NCBI GenBank assembly: GCA_015680685.1
Contig: MNCI01036755.1
Coordinates: 317,759 to 381,758 of the forward strand
Length of the DNA stretch: 64,000 nucleotides
Reading direction: 5' to 3'
Origin: Gnetum montanum
Lineage: Eukaryota > Streptophyta > Gnetopsida > Gnetales > Gnetaceae
Position numbers and translations under genes: made by a program. Shown here piece after piece: positions 10,855 to 22,772 of this stretch; within the stretch, counting starts at the first letter, position 1, and each line of letters opens with the position of its first letter. The notes beneath the pieces are model-generated. The model worked only from the letters and a program-made list of their open reading frames with translations. It made no database searches and was not told the origin of the DNA.

Positions 10855-11658
10855 TGATGAGTGGCGAGGTACCCCTACACTTAACCATACGAATACAAGT
10901 GTTTCATGCATGATATGGTCGAACTCTATAGATGAGCTAGTTGTGGTATCTAGATAGTTACTCATTGATTGTAGTTCCCTATCTTCCCACATGGACTAGT
11001 ATTTTATTTTTCATGTATGGTTTAGTTCAAAGTGAGGTGTGTGATGTGGTCCTAAGCTAGTGCTACTCCTAAAGGTAATGGAAATAACTTTGATTAACCT
11101 AACAGGGAAAGGGTAAAGAGAGTCTAAGCTAGCGTAAGTGCGATGATCATCCATCCCTTAATCATTCATACACATCTTGAACCTCATGCATGACTACTAC
11201 TAGGATTACCAAGCATAGATCCTAGGTATGCTACTGAGTTATCAAGTAGTCACACTTAAATGCTCATGATTAAGTCATACTCATTCCATGTTTAAGGAGT
11301 TTCGGATGAAGAGATATTAACTATGAAAGCAATAAATAAAAATAATAATTAAATAATTAGACTAAGTAAATGTTGCAATGATGAAGTAATCTCGATCTTT
11401 ATTTCCAATCATGTGCATGTTCAAGTATGCCACACTCAAATAAAGGTGTCATACAATTACAATCATCACACTACAGGCATGCACTAGTTGAAAGGGTTGA
11501 GAAAAAACTAACAGTGAAAACTAATTTCTAACTAAAACTCACCCTCTTCACTATGCGCCTAAGGTGTGTTTATAGGCCTACACAAGATCCATAATATCAC
11601 GTATATGATATTACAAGCCAGGCCGCGATATCACGACCTAATGAATCAAGATTCATCA
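10855..11658 (-). repeat. Gyp-F1 3' LTR
   Basis: 804 bp, TG..CA ends, starting TGATGAGTGGCGAGGTACCC on the plus strand and clearly matching 48544-49214 for about 670 bp. Near 11590-11636 it holds copies of a GATATTACG/GATATCACG word that recur in the Gyp-F2 LTR and inside Gyp-F1 at 44931-45000. Confidence 0.9.
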
Positions 11659-11844
11659 TACCCCCACAACTGAATGAAAACTCATCCTTGAGTTAAACCA
11701 AATGAGAACAAGCCCCATTGATTACACAGTGGATAGGTATGGGATTATTAACTAACTAGGGATTTATTCATACTGTAATGGAGAACTCAATAGAACAAAA
11801 TTGGGACACAACACAAAATTACAAAATTGTAAACTTTATTTGGC
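11659..11844 (-). other. Gyp-F1 polypurine tract and 3' spacer
   Basis: On the minus strand TTGTGGGGGTA abuts the LTR start. The adjacent sequence (plus strand TGAATGAAAACTCATCC) is shared with 63491-63507 next to the Gyp-F2 LTR, confirming one family. Confidence 0.75.
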
Positions 11845-13913
11845 TCATGTGGTTCTAGGTGGCAATGGCTCCTCCATGGGTTGCTTTCCCTTGTCCAGTG
11901 CTCTAGGTTTTGGAATTTGATGACTCTGAAGTAGTGCCAGGAGCTTTTCCTCTTCCATTAGGGGATCCTATGTTGTCCATGCTAATTCTTCAATGTTTGA
12001 CGAAGTCAGCACCTCCCTTGGGCATGGTAGTTGCAGGAACATCTTATTTTCTTTAACATATCAAGCTGCAAACAACCATCATTCCTCCACATAGGCTCTA
12101 GCTTTATCCCTATACTCTTGAAAATCTGTAAGCCATCAAGCCAAGTCTTCTGCAACATCTCTCTAGCCTTGGTAGTTGGTCTTAACCACCTCTAGTTCAG
12201 AATTTGCAACTTCTAGCTTCTACAACGTTTTCTTGTGCTCTACAAATTCTGCTTCATATTTGGTGTAGGTGGTAGCTACCTACTTCTTGAGCTCTATTCT
12301 TGGGCATCCTGCTATCAACATGGCTATATTAGCATACCACAAGATTGCTAATTCCATGTACTCTGTGAGGTCTTGAATTTTCAGGTCCTAGCTTTTAAGT
12401 TCTGCCTAGTGGAAAAATGCATATGTGTCCAATATGGCCCACCAATTAGTGTGTTGAGCACTAAAAGTGTTGATGTGGGCCTTGGCCATATGGATATCTT
12501 TTTCTATGATTTACTTGTACTTTCCCACCTGGTCTCTGAACTGCTCCTTTAACTTTTCATGCTGCTTAGGTTCATTTTTCCACGTGCTTATTTCAATGGT
12601 TGTCTTCTGACAAATTACGTGTACCTCCTCCATTGAGAGGGTTCAATTCTCTTTAGCCAAATAGTTCATGTCTTGGTTGACCCTAATCAACTGTTCTCAT
12701 AATTGCTAAAACTTTTCCTCGAGAACATTCTTTTATTTTTTCACAATGGTCAACCAAAGGTTGTTAGCAGGAAGCAGTTTATTTTCCTCCTATAAGGCTC
12801 TGAGTACCTTGGCATGTGTGTAGGTTTGCGCTTGTGCCTTGGAGGCATCCTAGTCGGCCTTCTCTTTCTCCTCTACCACTTTTTTATTATCTACCCACAA
12901 TTTATTAAGTTGCTCTATCTTGAAAGTGTCTAGTTGATCTATGGGAATAAACTAAGATGGGTCCCACTGTGCAGCTTGCAGGGTGACTAGCCTCTCCTGT
13001 AGTTTTGCTAACTTTCGCATGCTCGGTCCTGATCTCTACCATGACCAGCTTTCCTTTGGTAGAGATGAGGTTTGATTGTGCTTCCATGATAGCTTGTGAA
13101 ATGTCAAACAAGGATGTAATTACTTGTACTATTTGCAGCAATTGATCAAGGACATTCTTATGCTTTTCAGGAGTCATTGAGGGACAGCCAGAGTTTGAGC
13201 ATCTCATGCTCTTGTGAAATTTGTCGATGGCACAATAGGGATGTTGAAAGATTCCTTGATGTGGTCTGTGAACACTTCTATGGTTCTAGCTACATCTTAG
13301 TGCTGCAAGACCATCATTTTGGCCCCTTCACCTATTTCCAATTACACCTGGAAAGACGCAACGTTCCCTAAAATCTGTTGTGACCAATGAGTCTCTCATC
13401 CTCCTATTTAGATGGACACCTCACCTCGTGCATAATCGATAGAAACCAAGGACCATATGGTGTCGTTGATGATGCGAAAGAGATTAGCATCATCATGACT
13501 TCCCCAACTAACCTTCTCAGCAATGGCCTTGAGGTGGCTCATCCACAGTCGCTAATCCTATGGTGGTGGTGGCTATTGATCTTGCTCGCTTGTGCTGGGT
13601 CCTACTTCTTATTGTCAATTGGGCCTCATGCTTGGAAGTTGGCTATACCCTACAGTTTGAGTTGCAATGGGCTCCACCATCTGTTCTTGCTCTTGCTCTA
13701 GCTCTAATGTCTCACTAGCACTTTTCCTCAGAGCTGGTGGCTGTAGCAGTTCAACAAACAAAGTATTTTGGGCTCTTCTGAGGATGTCATTGGTGTACCC
13801 CAGAATACTAGCACATTTCCACAACTTCTTGATGAGACAAGGAAAGGGCAACACAAACTTTCTTGTCTTGCGTTCTTCAAATGGCCTCAAAATCTACATG
13901 AGATATAGATGAG
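11845..13913 (-). pseudogene. Gyp-F1 extra ORF, C-terminal part (coiled coil)
   Basis: Minus-strand frames from the Tat-2 insertion point read PFEERKTRKFVLPFPCLIKK and WKCASILGYTNDILRRAQ, then long Glu/Lys/Gln-rich stretches with heptad-like spacing (for example KHKNVLDQLLQIVQVITSLF and further helices to about 12100), ending MEEPLPPRTT and a stop at 11845. The N-terminal part is at 43634-44409 across Tat-2. The product is unknown. Its layout, a globular N-terminus followed by coiled coil and acidic tail, resembles the antisense gene of Tat-2 and Tat-3, but here it lies on the sense strand of its element. Many stops and some phase changes are present. Confidence 0.6.
13909..13913. repeat. Target-site duplication of Tat-2, left copy (ATGAG)
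   Basis: ATGAG at 13909-13913 matches ATGAG at 43634-43638 just outside the other LTR. It fixes both ends of Tat-2 to the base. Confidence 0.9.
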
Positions 13914-15106
13914 TGAAACACCACAAAATTTGGAGCTTAGTACTTGTCCAACACCAAGCAGGTCCCTGGGACCCCCAGACGACCACAGCTGCATTTGGTG
14001 TAAAACATGGCAACTTCGGAGATCAGATGCTCAATTTTTACTAAGTATGCAGTTCCAACGTATACGCCCAATTGTACATTCCTAGCATATACGCTCAACC
14101 TTCAGCGTATACGCCCAGTGTGTACGCTCAAAGTCACAGTGTATACGCCCAGTGTAGACGTCCAGCGTAAACGCCCAGCGTACACGCCTCACATGTACGC
14201 TCAGCAGGTACGACAGATGCAGACGTCCGGCATGAAACCTCCAAAGAAGACATGAAAATAGCACTACAGAGCGAGATTTGGCACAAGGTAGCAACCATCA
14301 GCATATACACCCTAGCATATACGCCCAGCACATCAGCGTATAAGCCCCTGCGTATATGCCCAGCATCCACCAGTGTATACGTCCATAGTCTACGCTCGCT
14401 GCAGACAGCGTATAAGTCCGGAAAATGTAACATATTATGCACTTGTAAATTTTACGCCCATGCACCCGGTCAACGCGCCACGTGTCGCCCCACCCAAGTC
14501 TGTTGTCAAAACCTGTATAAAATCCCAAATTTTGATGAAATCTGGGATAGTTGGCAAATTCCCAAAGCACACCAGAGAACAGAGACGTTGCAAACCAGAG
14601 CTTCAAACCTCTTACGTTGGACAACCCTGTATGCTGAGTATACAGCCTCTACACTATGCTTACGGTGTGAACCAGCCGCAATCAGCCCTGCACCCACCGG
14701 GGCTTTCGTCCACCTTGTGTTCCACTCACAACTGCGTTTGACCGGTACATTGTACTTTCATTCTGTAATGCCATTGTTACATTTTCTTCCCATAATCATT
14801 TATAGTTTACATTAATCATTGTATGTATTCTGTTTACACCTATTTATGTTTATGCTCTGTTTGCATTGGTTACACTGTTCACGCTCTGTTTACGCCCACT
14901 ACGCCGTTTACGTATAACCCAACGTATAGCACTTTGGTATACGTTCGGGGAAATCCTTGTCTAATCCATGCACGGACCACCCAAGGTACTCTACCTTCAT
15001 TCATTCCAGCTTGCCCTCAGGTGAAGGTAGGGTCTTCTGTGCACGTCCTGCGATCCCACGGTCTCTGTTTCCTTCCAGCTGGAGACCGACGATTTCGGGC
15101 GGTACA
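13914..15106 (+). repeat. Tat-2 5' LTR
   Basis: 1193 bp, starting TGAAACACCACAAAATT and ending GGCGGTACA. It is packed with GTATACGCCCAGC-like words whose core GCGTATACGC is a perfect palindrome. Many copies have drifted to GCATATACGC or GTGTATACGC, i.e. transitions at CpG. The region before 15106 (about 15000-15100) is CpG-rich and non-repetitive and is well conserved between the two LTRs. Confidence 0.94.
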
Positions 15107-15110
15107 GAAA

Positions 15111-15130
15111 TTGGTGCTAGAAGGAGGGCC
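15111..15130 (+). other. Tat-2 primer-binding site
   Basis: TTGGTGCTAGAAGGAGGGCC starts four bases after the LTR end. It is the same site as in the other Tat elements, with T for C at the fourth position in Tat-2 and Tat-4. Confidence 0.75.
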
Positions 15131-15742
15131 TCCATCTAAAACCTTACCTACACGCTCCCCAGCATCTACACTGATCAGCGTTTACACTGCCCTATTCAAA
15201 ACTCACCCTCTACAAGTCTTCCAGTGTCTACGCTGTCAACCCAAAGTGGACTTTGTCCCCAGAACTCCCAGCGTCTATGCTGCAACATATACGCCACACG
15301 ATTTACGCAGCATATAAAACCCTATTTATGCTCCTGACATATGCCACCGCAAAGTTCACGTTGCACATTTTTACACTGTAGACTTGTCTACGCTGCCGTC
15401 CATTTACACTACGCTTTTCACGCCGTAGATTTTATCTACGCTGCATACTTTCTCTGAGATTCTGTTTAAGCTGCAAAATCATTTACGCTGCTATTTATTT
15501 ATACCACACTTCATACGCTGTAATTCTGATGCTATATACGCTGTCTAGCGTATACACTGCACTCCTTATGCTGTAGGCTTGTCTACACTGACCTTATACA
15601 TTGCATCCCTATACGCTGTCTATGCTGGCGCTATACGCTAGACGTTGAAGCGTATACGTTGCACGTTACCACCTAAGCTTCCGCTGTACTAGGTACACTA
15701 ATTTTGTGCCTCTACCCCATGTCATATCCTCAACAGGTCATC
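15131..15742 (+). repeat. Tat-2 leader with degenerate TACGCTG repeats
   Basis: Dozens of short imperfect words such as TTTACGCTGC and ATACGCTGT fill this 0.6-kb untranslated leader. They share the core of the LTR repeats and of the repeats in intron 1 of the antisense gene (36110-36780). No reading frame is believable. Confidence 0.7.
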
Positions 15743-18427
15743 ATGAACCCCATAAACACCACTTTTGCAACCGCTCAAGTCACCGACGTCGTGGGCACCA
15801 TGGCCGTCCAACAGCCCGCAGCATAATCCATAGCGGGGCCCCACCAATCCCAAGGTTGCAAGGGAGGAACCTAACCTTTAACATTATAACACAGGACTCT
15901 TCTACAGGGGGGGATGTGAGTTCATCCCTTCCCCGTACGATATAATCCCTGTTCTGGAACAATACTCAGAGCTCATCACATGACTCCTCCTACAAAGGAG
16001 CCAGTCGTTGGATCAGCCTGCGATAGATTTCCAACCGGAAGAGGAGGACAAGTTCGCTGTCCAATTCGAACACGAAGACTCCTATCACACCCTCAGTCCA
16101 CAAACCCATATCAACCCCATGTTTCATCTAGGCATAAGGGAAGGCATGCCTCTCCAACCCCTTAGGTTCACCTAGGTGCAAGCACCTCCACCAGAAACAT
16201 CCACACTGGTTCATGTTCCTCCGGTAACTGATCCGCAATTCAGCACACTCCCTCTCGCTATCATTCCCGTTGCAGTAGTCGGCCCGTCTTCGCAACCACC
16301 ACCCTCGCACAATAAGATGGAAGCAGCCTTCGCGCCTCGAGTGATAGGGATGCCGCATGTTATACCAGCATCCATGTACACCCACTACATTCACCACATC
16401 CAAATGCACGGGGCCCCTTCCATGCTGTAACCCAATAGGGGGTTCCTCCAGAAAACATAGTTGGACAATGGGCAACGATGGATGTGCCATCACATCAACC
16501 CTCTCACCACCACGTGCCACCTCATATGATTCCACCAACCAACGTTCCCCAAGTACAACCGCAACCACAGTAACAACAACCTCCCACCTACAATATGTCG
16601 TCCCTCCTTCCCCACACTATAAACATCCCGCAAGCACAACTGCCGACCACACAGCTTTCAGCCTTTCAACCCACCATCCAGCACTCTAACTTGTACAATA
16701 TACCACAACCTCAAGCTGCCATGTCACCGAGTGCCTAAGACTGGGTAGATGCCAAAAAATTAATGCAAGAACTTACTGACGAGGTAAAGTGTCTCAAAAT
16801 GGCTGCCAATGGAGAGCTAAAGGTAGTGGACTTCTACCATGATGACCCCATCAGCCCCTCTTTCCCGCCTCTAACCTTGCCCAAAGGCATTTTTTTGCCA
16901 ACACTAACTAAATATAATGGAGAAACGGACCCCAATGCACATCTCATAACATTTAGGTTAGAATGCGCGTTACTCCAGGCATGGCCCCATGCCATTTTGC
17001 GAGTGTTCCCTATGTCCCTAACAGGGAGAGCACTCGATTGGTACCGAGCCCTGCCAAGAAATTCTATATTTTCCTTGAAGGAGTTGTTACATCAGTTCGT
17101 GACCAGGTTCAAATACAACTTGAAACCTGAAGTGACACTGGACAGCCTCATACAGGTCAAACAAGCACTGCTTAAACCTGTACAAAAATTCATTCAGAGG
17201 TGGAGTGCCGCTCTCAATGAGTTACACGAGCCGATTCCCCAGACATATCTACTTACAATTCTAAAGGGGGTCGTTAATTACTTCTTCAAATCCAAATTAT
17301 ACTATCTTAACACGCGTAATCTTAACCAAGCCTTTGTACAAATCAAAAATATAGAAGAGGCGGCTCAAAACAGCCATGACCCTGCATACTTAGCCTTCAA
17401 AAATCAACATAGTAAAAAAGATAAAGAGAAAGCTAAGGCAGCTAAGGCAGCTATAGCAGTAATCATGGAAACACAACAATCAAACAAACCACTAGCAACC
17501 CCTACTAACTATACTAGACCTACACCCGTGACTGTACCGGAATCATCATCATCGCAGAACCCAACACAAAGCCATATGAGAAATTTTGAGAGGAAAGAAC
17601 CCTCTCAATATACACCGTTGCCTATGAAGCCATCCCAACTCTTCGATCAACTCCTGAAGGCTGGGTTAATGAAACACAAACAATTATCCCTTGCGGCCAT
17701 CCAGAGACATGATCGGTTCTGTCAACTCTTATAGAACCCAAGCTTAGCAACACCGGATGAGCCCCCAGTGCCCAAAGGCTTTAGAATGGATCGCTTCTGC
17801 GATTACCACCAACGCAATGGGCACAGCACAGATTACTATTTCACCTTGAAGCAGGATATACAGCGAATGATATACGAAGGCCAAATCACCTTTGATGAGG
17901 CCAACCCGGTCCAACCACAGAACCGGGCTATGGGGGTGTATAAAGACCCTCTGAACACCAAGGAGGCATTGTACGTTATCAATACAATTTACCTTGATGA
18001 TGAACCTGAGACACTAGACATTAACACCGTCTACCCTAAATATAAACAACAAACACCTAAGAAACCCTTTGTAGTGCATGTTCCTCCCACTCCATCTGTG
18101 TCCGTTCCTCAACTATCACCCGCTCCGCAAAAACCATATGTAGTGCACGTGCCTCCCACTGTCACTACCCCGAGTCTATCAACCCCTCCTACTCAGCCTG
18201 CCCCTTTCGTAGTCCAAGTGCCACCCATAGTTGCAACAGTAGAAGTCCAAACCTCTACCTCACAAATGCAAGGTAGACCTAGCCCCTATGTCATTAGGAT
18301 GCCTAGCCAACCCTCTTCTCAATCACATCCGACTGTTCAACCCCAACCCCGCTCGGCTCCGTACGTGGTAAGAATCCCAAAGCAAACTGAGGCTCCCAAA
18401 CTGGCTCCACCTCCATGCCACACATGA
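15743..18427 (+). pseudogene. Tat-2 gag polyprotein
   Basis: The likely start is ATG at 15743, matching the start of Tat-3 gag by position. The N-terminal part includes GRNLTFNIITQ in a neighbouring frame, which shows a local frameshift. From 16763 one frame is clear: DFYHDDPISPSFPPLTLPKG, then the plant gag core (LTGRALDWYRALPRNS, then FKSKLYYLNTRNLNQAF), then RFCDYHQRNGHSTDYY, a zinc-knuckle-like element. A linker with repeats KPFVVHVPP, KPYVVHVPP, APFVVQVPP and APYVVRIPK follows. In-frame stops TAG at 17732 and TGA at 18425 break it. Gag would form the particle around the element RNA. Confidence 0.9.
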
Positions 18428-19707
18428 GAACGCTTAGCGGATAGGCTTACGCATGAACGCTTGGAGAAGGAGCGTCAACGGTTAGCCATGGGGCCACCTA
18501 AACCCACTCCACTTAACGCCATACCCATGACGCCGCCTAATAGCCAACCAAACGTAGGACATGAAGGTGAACCATCTAACAAACATGATACATCTAAGAT
18601 AACAGCTCCGAGCAAAAATGATAAACCAACGAAACATGAAATAAAACTATTGGGTCCAATGGACCCAATCACCACTGACGCAAATGCGCCTAAAAGTAGA
18701 GACTTGGCAACAGCTTTGACACAAGTTACACAAGTACTCAAGCAAAAGAACATGTTACTAAGCTTGTACGACTTGATTCTTACATCTCAAACACATCATG
18801 AAGCTTTGGTATGCATGCTAACGTCCATCCGAGTAAGCGAGAACTTGCCCCCAAACGAACCATCCATTCATGCAGTTATGTCCTCGCCCCAAGGGTCAAC
18901 GTCCAAACCACTAAGCTTCCACAAGGATAACATTAAAGTGGATAAAGAAACAAGGGAAGTGACAATAGCCCCCATGTTCATAAAAATACGCATAAATCAG
19001 TTCAAGATACACAGGGTCCACGTAGACGATGGAGCGGCTACGAACGTGGTACCATACCCCATCATTGAACAACTAGGGCTAACGGAGTCAATCAAGCCGA
19101 CTGCAACTACATGTTTAAAATCATTCAGCGGGTCACGCGTGATGGTCACAGGCATAATAACCTTAGACTTCATAGCGGGGGACTAGTTTCCCACATCTGC
19201 CAACTTCATGGTGGTCGATGAAATGCCAGGATTCAACCTAATATTAGGAAGAACCTGGTTGGCCCAACTGAAAGCGGTCTCCTTCCCCATACATCAAGAA
19301 ATTCACCTACCTTATGAGGGTGGTGAAATCATCATAATGGGGAAATGGCTGCACCTATTGTTTCATCACACATGGACATGGACCAAGGCTCGGAGGTTGA
19401 ACTCGAAAAGCCTAGCCAAAATGACATAAATAAAGAACAACCAATAAGCAGTAATCCAAATCCACCTAAAATAGAAACACCTGCGCCTAACACCGTACAT
19501 ACACCTTCTCAATTAGAAACTAACACAGAACTTGCCACAAATACTGAAACACAAGAAAACACTGATGCAGAAGCCATTCCATCAAACGTCCCTTGGGCCA
19601 AATTACCATTTAACATAATTAGTGAAGGGGACGTTGAATACAGAATCATACCCATTGACACACTGCCTAACATTAAAAAGAAAAAAATCAAAAAATTCCT
19701 AAAATAA
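18428..19707 (+). pseudogene. Tat-2 aspartic protease region
   Basis: It continues the gag frame: LTQVTQVLKQKNMLLSLYDL, FHKDNIKVD, then VHVDDGAATNVVPYPI at about 19016-19063, where the retropepsin D-S/T-G-A is replaced by D-D-G-A. It then has DEMPGFNLILGRTWLAQ and SFPIHQEIHLPYEGG. A TAG at 19184 and a one-base frameshift near 19343 interrupt it; the last 100 codons (acidic, ending KKKKIKKFLK) are in the next frame. The protease would process the polyproteins. RT does not follow directly: 18 kb of antisense gene and nested Tat-3 intervene. Confidence 0.88.
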
Positions 19708-19719
19708 TACAATCTCTCC

Positions 19720-19758
19720 TAGTCCGAAATGACGTTGTCCGAAACGACATTAAACTAC
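19720..19758 (-). repeat. Hairpin-motif pair between protease and antisense gene (Tat-2)
   Basis: On the minus strand two copies read GTTTAATGTCGTTTCGGACA and, adjoining, ACGTCATTTCGGACT. The first stem is TGTC with GACA, a complementary pair not used in the other arrays. It sits 12 bases after the protease stop codon. Confidence 0.75.
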
Positions 19759-19975
19759 AACAAAAAAAAATAAACCAAAATATATTACATTGCCGTGTCG
19801 TGTGTGCAATCAAGCTCAAAATCAACAAAAAAATTGTTTACATGCAATACTGTACAATTATAAGTGTCAATAGTTTCCGTTTATCTCAAATTTTTCAATT
19901 TACAATTTTCGTATCAATTTGAGTCAGCATAGTTCCAAAGACAAAACTACAAAAACTAAAAAAAAAAAGAAACTA
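19759..19975. other. Short A-rich spacer downstream of the antisense gene
   Basis: A-rich on the plus strand (T-rich on the minus strand), fitting the 3' untranslated region of the antisense gene. No conserved polyadenylation signal was singled out. Confidence 0.5.
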
Positions 19976-20073
19976 AGCATCTGGGACAGGAGGATCGTCC
20001 CCTTTTGATCCACCAGCGTCAGGGGCCCCTGCTCCGCTGGGGCTAGCCTCTTGAGCATCGTCACCACCTTCAT

Positions 20074-20172
20074 CTTGAAAATACAAAATGAGACAATCAA
20101 TATAAGAACAAGAGAGCATCAAAATTTCAAACATTCTTTAGCAAATCAATTTTACAATGACAAAATACTTAC
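20074..20172 (-). other. Predicted intron of the Tat-2 antisense gene (last)
   Basis: Minus strand donor GTAAGTATTTTG and acceptor TTGTATTTTCAAG, 99 bp. The matching Tat-3 intron is at 29226-29304 with donor GTAAGT. The reading phase across this Tat-2 junction is off by one base, so a small deletion near the donor is likely. Confidence 0.65.
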
Positions 20173-20957
20173 TATAGGAGATCTCCCCAAACCAAACTCC
20201 AATCGACGCAGGATTTCCTCCTCCGAAACACTAGCCCAATCTGTCTCACCAAGGCCTAGGTCAACGTCTTCCAAGGCCTTTCCCTTGTCAACAGCCAACC
20301 AGACTGGATGTTTCAGAGAAAATTCACCCACAGTAACTTCCCCAGAAGAAGTGGTAATAACCCTCTTAGGAGATTCCATCTCAACTATGGTGTTCTCCGC
20401 AAAGGTATCGAACGCAAAACGTAAGCCCAAACCCTCTACAAACATCTCAAGTTGTTGTTTCTCTATAGAAACTTCTTTGAATAATTTCTTATAGTGGTGC
20501 TTATGATTCTTCTCATCTTGCCCCCACTTACGCACCTTGGAGTAAACTGCCTTCCAATCCTGGCATTTCAGATTCAATAGGTCTATTTGGGCTTTACATT
20601 CCGCGAACCTTCGAGTTAGTGACGCATGGCAATTTAAGAAGTTCCAATATCTATTGTACGTAATCTCAGACGTTCACCAAGAACTATCACCTGCCAATCG
20701 GGCCGAAGCGAATTCATAACGAGCCTTGAGGTCGTTGCGTTTGGCTGATAACTCGAAGACTTCCTTCGCCTTTGTCTGAATCTGCTACCATAGTTGTTCG
20801 ATGGATCGCCTACAGGTCCACACCAACTTGGTGTTACGGACAAGGCTTTCCGTCACCTCATCGTAAACTGACCTTGGTACCTGTTCCACTTCTGGGGGTA
20901 GTGTAGGCAAACTGTTGATGCTAATCACCTTGGAGGGATCCCACCTCAACTTGGCAC

Positions 20958-21042
20958 CTATGCGTACGAAGAGATCAAACGTTAAGACAACAGACACAGG
21001 GCGTGACACTCTAAAACGGCAAACCATTTAAAAACATTATAC
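20958..21042 (-). other. Predicted intron of the Tat-2 antisense gene (before the LRWDP exon)
   Basis: 85 bp, donor GTATAATG, acceptor ACGCATAG. Splicing joins ..PKIG to AKLRWDP in phase 1. Tat-3 has an intron at the same protein position and in the same phase (28332-28407). Confidence 0.75.
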
Positions 21043-21234
21043 CTATTTTGGGGTGGGTCTCTTGAATTCGTTCAACAACTTCTTCCATGATTCCGGCCAC
21101 AAAATCCATCTTACTTGGCATTTCTGACCAAGTAAATGGCTCACTGGTGCGAGAACTGACCTCAACGGTCCTCTCAGGGGGAACCGTCTTCATGGGTACA
21201 TCTAAGCGCACCATCCTGGTTTCGCTCCCTTCAT

Positions 21235-21321
21235 CTGAGAAAAAATGAAAATATGAAAATAAAATACTATAGAAATGACAACTAATAGGGCAAGTTGAAA
21301 TAAGATAAAAAGAAAACATAC
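21235..21321 (-). other. Predicted intron of the Tat-2 antisense gene (before the DEGSE exon)
   Basis: 87 bp, donor GTATGTTTTC, long T-rich stretch, acceptor TTTTTTCTCAG. This is a textbook plant intron. Splicing keeps the frame (GDEERG to DEGSETR side) in phase 1, as does the Tat-3 intron at 28127-28202. Confidence 0.8.
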
Positions 21322-22686
21322 CACGCTCCTCGTCACCTTCTTGGGGGTCACCTAAATCCAAATCTCCCTGAAGAAAGCTGCGGAACATTTTTTCGACACC
21401 ACCTTGGTCATCCAACGGCTCAATTTCCATGGTGTTCTCCTTTAATTCCTCTGTTCCTCCTCCCTAATCCTTGTCCACATTTTCCTCTTCATTATTCCTC
21501 TCCGTGTTCGTCTCCTCCTCCTCCGTAATAGTTTCTAGCGCCTTATTCCTCACTTCTCAAATCAAGCCAAAGACATTAGTGACATGTAAGCAATTGAAAA
21601 GAAAAACTTATAGACAAAACGAAAATAATAAAACAATAAGCTGGCAGGGCATCTTAAATCTTATGTGCTTGACTCATGGCTCCCTCACATTAGAAGCTTC
21701 CTCAGTTGGGCGTTCGTGTTTCTTCAACTTTGTTTTGGCCTGGCCCACAATTTCTTTGATAACCCGCTCAACCCTTCTTGCAGTGAGGGGCACATTATCT
21801 GGCTCTAACCCCAGACTATCGCAAGTATGAATGGAGGTACCCGATGATCCCTTGGTCGTGATAGACATGGACTCGTCGATGCCTTCAGGCGCATCCTGGG
21901 ACTTGGCTGTCTCGAACAAGTGATTGATCCACGGGCGGGATAGTTGACCCCGATCCCTTAGAACAAACTTGTTACCCACGTGGACTACCAAAAACTTGAT
22001 GAAGCAATGAAGGTAACCAGCAAAGAAGGCGAAGGTGAAGTGGGATTGTGCCTTGACATTCAAGTGTAATCGCACTATCTCCTTGTGCATGCCTCACAAT
22101 AGAAATTCAACCCAGTTATAGCGCATACCAGTCTCCAGAATAGTTTGCATAACACGCACAGCCTCAACCCCAAGGCTCCGCACCTAAGAAAGGGTCTTGG
22201 GAAACACCCACACCCTAAACAAGAGATATAGTTCATTTACCTCCTCCACCTTAGCTTTCCCTTGCATTGGGAACCACTTAGCACCCTTGGCCAGACCCAA
22301 CCAGTCCTCCAACTCGCGCACCGTATGAAGCTCTTTATGAGCTCTGTCTAAAACTACATTTATGCCATCTACCAGTACCCCAAATAAATTTGAAAGAAAT
22401 TCTGGTGACAGATGGAAAACTACCTTAACACCCTTAATCTGGGTGCTATAGTATGAGATAGACTCATTAAAAGAATCCACGATCCCAATCATTTCCCCTA
22501 TTGATACATCAAGACTTGGGGTCATGAAGAGCTCCATCAAGCTGGCATTGTCCAAGCAGCGAATGATAGATGGCAAAGCATGATTGCGTAACCATTTTTG
22601 AGCCTTAGTCACCTCTCTGAACTTCATTGACAGTGTTGTCTCAGTTCGCCCAATTATCATAGGATCCCTACCAGGAGGTGCATCAA

Positions 22687-22772
22687 CTGCAAACGCAATA
22701 TAAGATTGTCGTATCAGTATAATCCTTGGTAATTAAAACACGTTAGCACATCCAAAAGACATTGTCATTTAC
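22687..22772 (-). other. Predicted intron of the Tat-2 antisense gene (before the DAPPGRD exon)
   Basis: 86 bp, donor GTAAATGAC, acceptor TATTGCGTTTGCAG. The exon on its 5' side ends KSTMG, the exon on its 3' side starts DAPPGRDP. There is no Tat-3 counterpart because that part of the gene is deleted there. Confidence 0.7.

Noticed and set aside
14252-15317. Several open frames in the Tat-2 5' LTR, one of 187 codons
   Set aside because: They come from the GTATACGCC repeats, differ between the two LTR copies by frame and stops, and lie in the LTR and leader.
16128-16689. Open frames on both strands in the 5' part of Tat-2 gag
   Set aside because: They overlap the Pro/Gln-rich N-terminal part of gag in other frames; composition only.
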